Under the pieces are notes generated by a model. The model saw only the letters and a program-made list of their open reading frames with translations. It was not told the origin of the DNA and did not search any database. This document shows, piece by piece, positions 58,655 to 64,000 of a DNA stretch of 64,000 nucleotides. A program made the translations under genes and the position numbers. Numbering within the stretch: the first letter of the stretch is position 1; every line of letters starts with the position of its first letter. This DNA is from TMP-86 sp039807285 (GTDB lineage Bacteria > Pseudomonadota > Gammaproteobacteria > Steroidobacterales > Steroidobacteraceae), in contig JBGAGK010000003.1 of NCBI GenBank assembly GCA_044226785.1, forward strand, positions 1 to 64,000, given 5' to 3'.

Positions 58655-60574
58655 ATGGTCCGTCGCGTCCGCATCAAGGATCCATGGATAGAGCAGCGCA
58701 TTTTCTCCCTGCGCAGCATCATTGCCGGCGTACTGGTGGCACTGCTCCTGTTCACCGTGGCGGCGCGGCTGTTCTATCTGCAGGTGCTGCGGCACGACTA
58801 TTACGCGCAGTTGTCGCAGGGCAACCGCGTTCGCATCGAACCCATCCCCCCCAGCCGTGGCCTGATCCTCGACCGTAACGGTGTGGTCCTGGCGGAGAAC
58901 CTGCCGGCTTTCCAGCTCGAGCTGGTTCGCGAGGAGGTGGGCAAGGAGCCTGCGGTGCAGGCCACGCTGGAACAGCTCGCGGCCATTGGCCTGCTGGACA
59001 GGGATGACATCCCTGATATCAAGCGCACGATCATGTCGCACAAGGTCTATGAGAGTGTGCCGGTGAAGCTTCAGCTCAGCGAGGAGGAAATGGCGCGCTT
59101 CGCCCTGCACCGGCACGAAATCACCGGCGTCGACATCCGCCCGCGCCTGACGCGCCATTATCCATTCGGGCCTCTCGCAGTCCATGCCATCGGTTACGTG
59201 GGTGCGATCAGCGAATCCGATCTCGCGCACATCGACCCGGCGGAATACGCGGGCACGACGCTCATCGGCAAGGTCGGCGTGGAGGCATCCTACGAACATG
59301 AACTGCATGGCAAGACCGGATCCCGCCAGGTACTGGTGAATGCCGCCGGCCGCCCGGTGGAAAAGCAGGGCGCGTTCACCCCACAGCTGGAAGTGCGGCC
59401 GTCGGTGGCCGGTCATGACCTGTTGCTGAGCATGGACCTGCGAGTGCAGCGGGCGGCCGAAGAAGGTCTGGGAGACCGGCGCGGCGCGGTCGTGGCCATC
59501 GATCCGCGCAACGGCGATGTGCTGGCGCTGGCCAGCACGCCGGGCTTCGACCCCAATGGTTTTGCGCGGGGCCTGACGGTGGCACAGTACAGGGCCCTGC
59601 AGGATGACATGGACAAACCCCTGCTCAATCGCGCACTGCGTGGCCAATATCCTTCAGGCTCGACCATCAAGCCGGCCATCGCACTGGCCGGGCTCACCTA
59701 TAAGCTCCTCGATCCCGACAAGCCACAGTTCTGTGCCGGCGTGTTCCATCTGCCGGGGAGCCGCCTGCTGTTCCGGGAAGGCAAGTCCGGCCGACATGGC
59801 TACATGGACCTGATCCACGCCATCGCCAAGTCCTGTGACGTCTACTTCTACGGTCTGGCCTCGACCATCGGCGCGCAGCGGATCGCCGACTTCCTCGGCG
59901 CCTTCGGCTACGGCACGCTCACGGGGATCGACATCGGCGGGGAAAAGCCGGGCCTGCTGCCTTCGCCGGAATGGAAGAAGAAGGCGTTCAAGCGTCCGGC
60001 CGACCAGGTGTGGTTTCCGGGCGAGACCGTGAACTTCGGTGTGGGCCAGGGATATCTGCTGGTGACGCCGCTCCAGCTTGCGCACGTGGCCTCGGTGATC
60101 GCGGACCGCGGCAGGAGCTTCAAGCCACATCTCGTATCAGCCGTGAGGCAGACCGGCGGCAGGATCGATCCGATCGCTGTGGCCATGAACCCGCCGGTGC
60201 AGGGCGTGACGGATGAGGACTGGAGCCTGGTGCTCAAGGGCATGATCGGGGCAACCACCTATGGCACGGCTGCCTACACCGCCGGCAGGAATGCGCCCTA
60301 CAGCATCGCGGGGAAGACCGGCACGGCACAGGTTTTCACCGTGTCCCGTTCGGAGCGCCTCACCGACAAGGTCTCCGAACGCCTGAAGGATCACTCCTGG
60401 TTCATCGCATTCGCTCCGGCCGAATCGCCCAGGATCGCCGTGGCCGTACTGGTGGAAAATGGCGGCTTCGGCTCGGCCGTTGCCGCGCCCATCGCGCGCA
60501 AGGTGATGGATGCGTGGATCCTCGGCACCGACCCGCCGAAGGTGCCAAAGCCCGAACCGGAGCACCACTCATGA
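58655..60574 (+). CDS. mrdA: Penicillin-binding protein 2 (elongasome transpeptidase)
   Basis: A 639-residue class B PBP. A membrane helix (residues 20-44) is followed by the pedestal domain with L-I-L-D-R-N-G-V and the transpeptidase domain. The active-site motifs are S-T-I-K (Ser about 335), S-C-D (about 392) and K-T-G-T-A (about 552). It works with RodA, encoded next with overlapping start. Length is normal. Confidence 0.97.
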   Translation: MVRRVRIKDPWIEQRIFSLRSIIAGVLVALLLFTVAARLFYLQVLRHDYYAQLSQGNRVRIEPIPPSRGLILDRNGVVLAENLPAFQLELVREEVGKEPAVQATLEQLAAIGLLDRDDIPDIKRTIMSHKVYESVPVKLQLSEEEMARFALHRHEITGVDIRPRLTRHYPFGPLAVHAIGYVGAISESDLAHIDPAEYAGTTLIGKVGVEASYEHELHGKTGSRQVLVNAAGRPVEKQGAFTPQLEVRPSVAGHDLLLSMDLRVQRAAEEGLGDRRGAVVAIDPRNGDVLALASTPGFDPNGFARGLTVAQYRALQDDMDKPLLNRALRGQYPSGSTIKPAIALAGLTYKLLDPDKPQFCAGVFHLPGSRLLFREGKSGRHGYMDLIHAIAKSCDVYFYGLASTIGAQRIADFLGAFGYGTLTGIDIGGEKPGLLPSPEWKKKAFKRPADQVWFPGETVNFGVGQGYLLVTPLQLAHVASVIADRGRSFKPHLVSAVRQTGGRIDPIAVAMNPPVQGVTDEDWSLVLKGMIGATTYGTAAYTAGRNAPYSIAGKTGTAQVFTVSRSERLTDKVSERLKDHSWFIAFAPAESPRIAVAVLVENGGFGSAVAAPIARKVMDAWILGTDPPKVPKPEPEHHS

Positions 60575-61710
60575 TCTCGGACGATTTTTCCGAGAGCCGT
60601 GCGCGGCGCACACTCACGTCCGGTGGCCGGCTGCTGCGCGCACTGCATCTGGACGGTCCGCTCACCGGTGCGCTGGCCGCCATCATCACCATCGGCATCC
60701 TGGTCGTGTACAGCGCTTCGGGACAGAACCTGAGCGTCATGGAACACCACATCGCCAATCTCGGCATTGCTGTCGCAGCCATGGTGGTTCTGGCCCGCTT
60801 TGCCACCCCCCAGTACCTGCGGCTGTTCGCGCCCGTGGCCTACGTGATCGGCATCATCCTGCTCATCGTGGTCGACTTCACCGGCCACGTCGGCAAGGGC
60901 GCGCAGCGCTGGCTGGATCTTGCCTTCATCCGGTTCCAGCCCTCGGAGATCATGAAGCTGGCGGTGCCGATGGTGTGCGCCTGGTACATGCACGAGCGCC
61001 CGCAACCGCCCACCGCGAAGGACCTGCTGGTGATGGGCCTGCTGATCGCCATCCCCACCGGGCTCATCGTCAAACAGCCGGATCTGGGTACGGCACTGCT
61101 GATCGCCTCCTCCGGCCTGATCCTGATCCTGCTGGCGGGGCTCCAGGTGAGCATCATCCTCGCCTCGATTCCCGCGCTCGCCGGCATCGCCTGGGCGGGC
61201 TGGCACTTCATGCACGACTATCAGCGGCAGCGGGTCCTGACTTTCCTCAATCCGCAGAACGATCCGCTCGGCGCCGGCTATCACATCATCCAGTCGCAGA
61301 TTGCCATCGGTTCGGGCGGGGTATTCGGCAAGGGCTACATGCACGGCAGCCAGGCGCAGCTCGAATTCCTTCCGGAGCGTTCCACCGACTTCATCTTCGC
61401 GGTCATCGGAGAGGAGTTCGGGCTGCTGGGCCAGCTGCTGGTTCTGACCCTGTACGGAGTGATCATCGGCCGCGCGCTGTACATGGCCATGCAATCCCAG
61501 GACACCTTCTCGCGCCTGACCGGCGGCACCATCGCGCTGAGTTTTTTCGTCTACGTATTCGTAAACTCCGGCATGGTGAGCGGCATCCTGCCAGTGGTGG
61601 GTGTACCGCTTCCCCTGATCAGCTACGGCGGCACATCCATGGTCACGCTGCTGGCCGGCTTCGGCATCCTGAGCTCGCTCCACTCGCACCGCAAACTCAT
61701 GAGCTCGTAG
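60571..61710 (+). CDS. mrdB: Peptidoglycan glycosyltransferase RodA
   Basis: A 379-residue SEDS-family polymerase with about ten transmembrane helices. The landmarks are the G-K-G-A-Q-R-W-L-D-L loop, L-I-V-K-Q-P-D-L-G-T-A-L, and the late V-P-L-P-L-I-S-Y-G-G-T-S-M. The Asp in K-Q-P-D-L-G-T is the catalytic candidate. Its ATG overlaps the mrdA stop. Confidence 0.96.
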   Translation: MISDDFSESRARRTLTSGGRLLRALHLDGPLTGALAAIITIGILVVYSASGQNLSVMEHHIANLGIAVAAMVVLARFATPQYLRLFAPVAYVIGIILLIVVDFTGHVGKGAQRWLDLAFIRFQPSEIMKLAVPMVCAWYMHERPQPPTAKDLLVMGLLIAIPTGLIVKQPDLGTALLIASSGLILILLAGLQVSIILASIPALAGIAWAGWHFMHDYQRQRVLTFLNPQNDPLGAGYHIIQSQIAIGSGGVFGKGYMHGSQAQLEFLPERSTDFIFAVIGEEFGLLGQLLVLTLYGVIIGRALYMAMQSQDTFSRLTGGTIALSFFVYVFVNSGMVSGILPVVGVPLPLISYGGTSMVTLLAGFGILSSLHSHRKLMSS

Positions 61711-61719
61711 GACTCGAGG

Positions 61720-62832
61720 ATGCGTTCCGGAATATTGCACAGATGCGCCGCGCTGCTGGCGATCACCCTGACCATGATCGCATCGCTCGCACACGAAGCT
61801 CGGGCGCTGGACGTGCACCAGCCCGAGGTGCGCCGTTTCATCCAGCACATGGTGGCAGACAACCGTTTCGAGCGCGGCGCGCTGACACATCTGTTGCGCA
61901 GGGCGCGCAAGCAGGACGCGATCATCGATGCAATGAACCGGCCGGCGGAAAAGGCCCGGCTCTGGTATGAATACCGGCAGATCTTCCTGACCGGGAAACG
62001 CATCCGCGACGGCGTCGATTTCTGGGTGGCCCACCGCGACGAGCTGCAGCGGGCTGCCGAGGATACAGGCGTAGAGCCCCAGTACATCGTGGCCATCCTG
62101 GGCGTGGAAACCCTGTACGGCAGGCAGACCGGCCGTTACCGGGTGCTGGATGCACTGGGAACCCTGGCGTTCCATTATCCCGAGCGTGCCGGATTTTTCA
62201 CCGCCGAACTTGAACAGTTCCTGCTCATGGCCCGGGAAGACCGCATCGATCCGCTGACCGCAACCGGCTCCTATGCCGGCGCGATGGGCGCTCCGCAGTT
62301 CATGCCATCCAGCTACCGGCGTTACGGCATGGACGGCGACAACGACGGAAAAATCGACCTGTGGTCGGACTGGCCGGACGTGTTTTCCAGCATCGGCAAT
62401 TACTTTCGGGCCCACGGGTGGGAACCGGGAACGCCGGCGATGTTCGAGGCCACTCTGGCTCCTCTGATGATGCCCGCCTCCGACGGGCGCCGCTTCGTGC
62501 TCGACCAGTCGATTGCAGCGCTGCGTGAGCAGGGGGTGCAGTTGCAGGGCATCGCCGGAGACTCCACGGCAGGAGCCTGGGGTCCGGCAGCACCGGATGT
62601 GATACCGCCTGATTCGGCACCCGCAGGGCTGATCGCGGTCGACCGGCCCGACGGTCTGGGCTTGCGGGTGGGTCTGAACAATTTCAACGTGATCACCCGG
62701 TACAACCGCAGCGCGCTGTATGGCATGGTGACGGTCGAACTGGCGGCAGCCTTGCGCCAGCACTTCGATCACGAGCGCGGACCGGTGAGCGATGACATCG
62801 CGGGGGCCACGGTGCTGGAGTGGCCGCCATGA
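61720..62832 (+). CDS. mltB: Lytic murein transglycosylase B
   Basis: A 370-residue enzyme of the MltB/SLT fold that cleaves the glycan with anhydro-product formation. Signal peptide (residues 1-29); catalytic Glu in I-L-G-V-E-T-L-Y-G; G-A-M-G-A-P-Q-F-M-P-S-S-Y and D-G-D-N-D-G-K-I-D-L-W are typical. There is no lipobox, so this is a soluble periplasmic form. The gene sits in the elongasome operon, as in many proteobacteria. Confidence 0.95.
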   Translation: MRSGILHRCAALLAITLTMIASLAHEARALDVHQPEVRRFIQHMVADNRFERGALTHLLRRARKQDAIIDAMNRPAEKARLWYEYRQIFLTGKRIRDGVDFWVAHRDELQRAAEDTGVEPQYIVAILGVETLYGRQTGRYRVLDALGTLAFHYPERAGFFTAELEQFLLMAREDRIDPLTATGSYAGAMGAPQFMPSSYRRYGMDGDNDGKIDLWSDWPDVFSSIGNYFRAHGWEPGTPAMFEATLAPLMMPASDGRRFVLDQSIAALREQGVQLQGIAGDSTAGAWGPAAPDVIPPDSAPAGLIAVDRPDGLGLRVGLNNFNVITRYNRSALYGMVTVELAAALRQHFDHERGPVSDDIAGATVLEWPP

Positions 62833-63755
62833 CCGGCGCGCGAACGTGGCACCGAAGGGCAGCGGGTGCCCTGTGCTGCCTGGTGCTGGCCGCCTGCAGC
62901 ATCACCGCACGGCATGAACCGGCATCGCAACCGCGGACACTGCCCGGAGGAACCACTCCCGGCACACCGCCGGCGGTGCCACCTCCGCCACTGGACGTGA
63001 TGTCCACGCCGGACGCGATTCCCAGGGTCGAACCGCGTTCACGAAGCGGCAACCCGCCGTTCTACGACGTGTTCGGCAAGCGCTACTACGTCATGGCCTC
63101 CAATGTCGGATACGTCGAGCGAGGTGTCGCCTCCTGGTATGGTCCCGGCTTTCATGCCGTGCGCACCTCCGCCGGCGAGCCGTACGACATGTATGGCATG
63201 ACCGCGGCCCACAAGACCCTGCCGCTGCCCACCTATGTGCGCGTCACCAACCTCGAGAACAATCGGAGCGTGGTGGTGCGCGTGAATGATCGCGGCCCCT
63301 TCGTCGGCACCCGCATCATCGACCTGTCGTACACGGCCGCGGCCAAACTTGACATGCTGCGCCGGGGCACGGCCTTCGTCGAGGTCCGCGCCATCGATCC
63401 GGCCGCCCATCCGATCACCGCGCTGACTCCGGTCACCTCCGCGCTGCTGAGCGCACCGGGCAGCAATCCTGCCATGTCGGAGGATGTCACCAGACCCGTG
63501 CAGAATGCGCCCCCGGTGCGCAGCGGGCTGTTCGTGCAGGCGGGCGCGTTTTCCAGCCAGTCCAACGCACAGCGTCTGGCCTCACGCCTTGCGGCTGGAA
63601 ACCTTGGACCGGTATTCGTACGCGAAGTCCGCCTCGCGGGCAGAACCCTGTATCGGGTACGGATCGGCCCGGTTGCCGATGTTCCCGCCTTCGACCGCAC
63701 GGTGCAGGCGCTGGAGCAGGCCGGTGTGCATGATGCGCATCTGGCGATGGATTGA
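62829..63755 (+). CDS. rlpA: Septal-ring lytic transglycosylase lipoprotein RlpA
   Basis: A 308-residue outer-membrane lipoprotein. The lipobox is V-L-A-A-C; a Pro/Thr-rich linker follows; the double-psi beta-barrel domain holds G-V-A-S-W-Y-G-P-G-F-H and V-V-V-R-V-N-D-R-G-P-F, with the catalytic Glu/Asp of the barrel. The C-terminal SPOR domain (about residues 225-305, Q-A-G-A-F-S-S-Q-S-N-A) binds denuded glycan at the septum. ATG 62829 overlaps mltB. Confidence 0.95.
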   Translation: MTGARTWHRRAAGALCCLVLAACSITARHEPASQPRTLPGGTTPGTPPAVPPPPLDVMSTPDAIPRVEPRSRSGNPPFYDVFGKRYYVMASNVGYVERGVASWYGPGFHAVRTSAGEPYDMYGMTAAHKTLPLPTYVRVTNLENNRSVVVRVNDRGPFVGTRIIDLSYTAAAKLDMLRRGTAFVEVRAIDPAAHPITALTPVTSALLSAPGSNPAMSEDVTRPVQNAPPVRSGLFVQAGAFSSQSNAQRLASRLAAGNLGPVFVREVRLAGRTLYRVRIGPVADVPAFDRTVQALEQAGVHDAHLAMD

Positions 63756-63818
63756 CCCGCATGACGCGGGCAGCCTCAGGCCCTATCATTGGTTTTTCCA
63801 GGAGACACACCCAAGATC

Positions 63819-64000
63819 ATGATCCGCACCACGACATTGCCTGCCCTGCTTCTTCTCACGCTTCTTCTCGCGCCGCTGGCACGTGCACAGACGCCGATTC
63901 CACCTCCGCCGACCGTGGATGCGCGCTCCTACATCCTGGTGGACGCCCACACCGGCAAGGTGCTCGCATCGAATGAGCCGACCGCACGGGCGGAGCCTGC
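63819..64000 (+). CDS. dacA: D-alanyl-D-alanine carboxypeptidase, N-terminal part (cut by window end)
   Basis: The first 60 residues only: signal peptide M-I-R-T-T-T-L then LLLLTLLLAPLARA, followed by P-P-P-P-T-V-D-A-R-S-Y-I-L-V-D-A-H-T-G-K-V-L-A, the N-terminus of PBP5/DacA, which lies just before the S-x-x-K catalytic motif (beyond the edge). A GGAG site lies 14 bases upstream. Synteny after rlpA supports the name. Confidence 0.88.
   Translation, partial: MIRTTTLPALLLLTLLLAPLARAQTPIPPPPTVDARSYILVDAHTGKVLASNEPTARAEP

Noticed and set aside
60391..62772. Minus-strand open frame of 793 codons opposite rodA and mltB
   Set aside because: Low-complexity His/Gln/Arg/Asp composition, no recognisable motif, and the plus-strand genes are unambiguous.

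Overview
The window is GC-rich chromosomal DNA from a Gram-negative bacterium, most probably a gammaproteobacterium. The support is the housekeeping gene order: lolB diverging from hemA-prfA-prmC, the block ispE, tRNA-Gln, prs, rplY, pth, ychF, the run mreBCD-mrdA-rodA-mltB-rlpA-dacA, and gatCAB. The combination of an MSHA pilus locus, TonB receptors and aromatic-type catabolic genes is reminiscent of free-living degraders such as Steroidobacterales or Nevskiales. That placement is an inference, not something the sequence proves.

Layout. 1-1.3 kb: end of an MFS transporter and a RES/Xre toxin-antitoxin pair. 1.4-2.4 kb: tRNA-Met and a multi-pass membrane protein. 2.4-15.7 kb (minus strand): a compact MSHA-type type IV pilus operon, mshI-I2-J-K-L-E-G-A-C-D-O-P-Q, without mshH, mshM, mshN, mshF or mshB. 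15.9-18.8 kb: a three-gene membrane-linked GMC dehydrogenase (Tat-exported small subunit, flavin subunit, monohaem cytochrome c). 18.9-28.6 kb: translation, isoprenoid, haem and cell-wall housekeeping genes. 28.8-31.0 kb: ahpC-ahpF peroxide defence. 31.0-37.1 kb: an MgtA-like P-type ATPase, a beta-CASP nuclease, and the divergent pair metF/metR.

37.1-51.9 kb is the accessory highlight. A tightly coupled ten-gene minus-strand operon is headed by a TonB-dependent receptor. It continues with a flavin-dependent hydroxylase, two SDRs, an NmrA-like reductase, an FAH-family hydrolase, a VOC ring-cleavage dioxygenase, a HisD-like dehydrogenase, a third SDR and an HSL-type esterase. Facing it is a plus-strand operon of a GlcG/HbpS-like protein, a CocE/NonD hydrolase and a flavin reductase that probably feeds the hydroxylase. 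A TetR regulator closes the locus. A 16-bp motif (13 of 16 positions identical) lies in both the tetR promoter and the TonB-operon promoter. Together these look like one regulated uptake and degradation system for an aromatic or polycyclic ester-type substrate that I cannot name.

52.0-64.0 kb returns to core genes: hslO, gatB-gatA-gatC, then the divergent elongasome operon mreB-mreC-mreD-mrdA-rodA-mltB-rlpA and the start of dacA, which runs off the end of the window. No insertion sequence, prophage or CRISPR array was seen.
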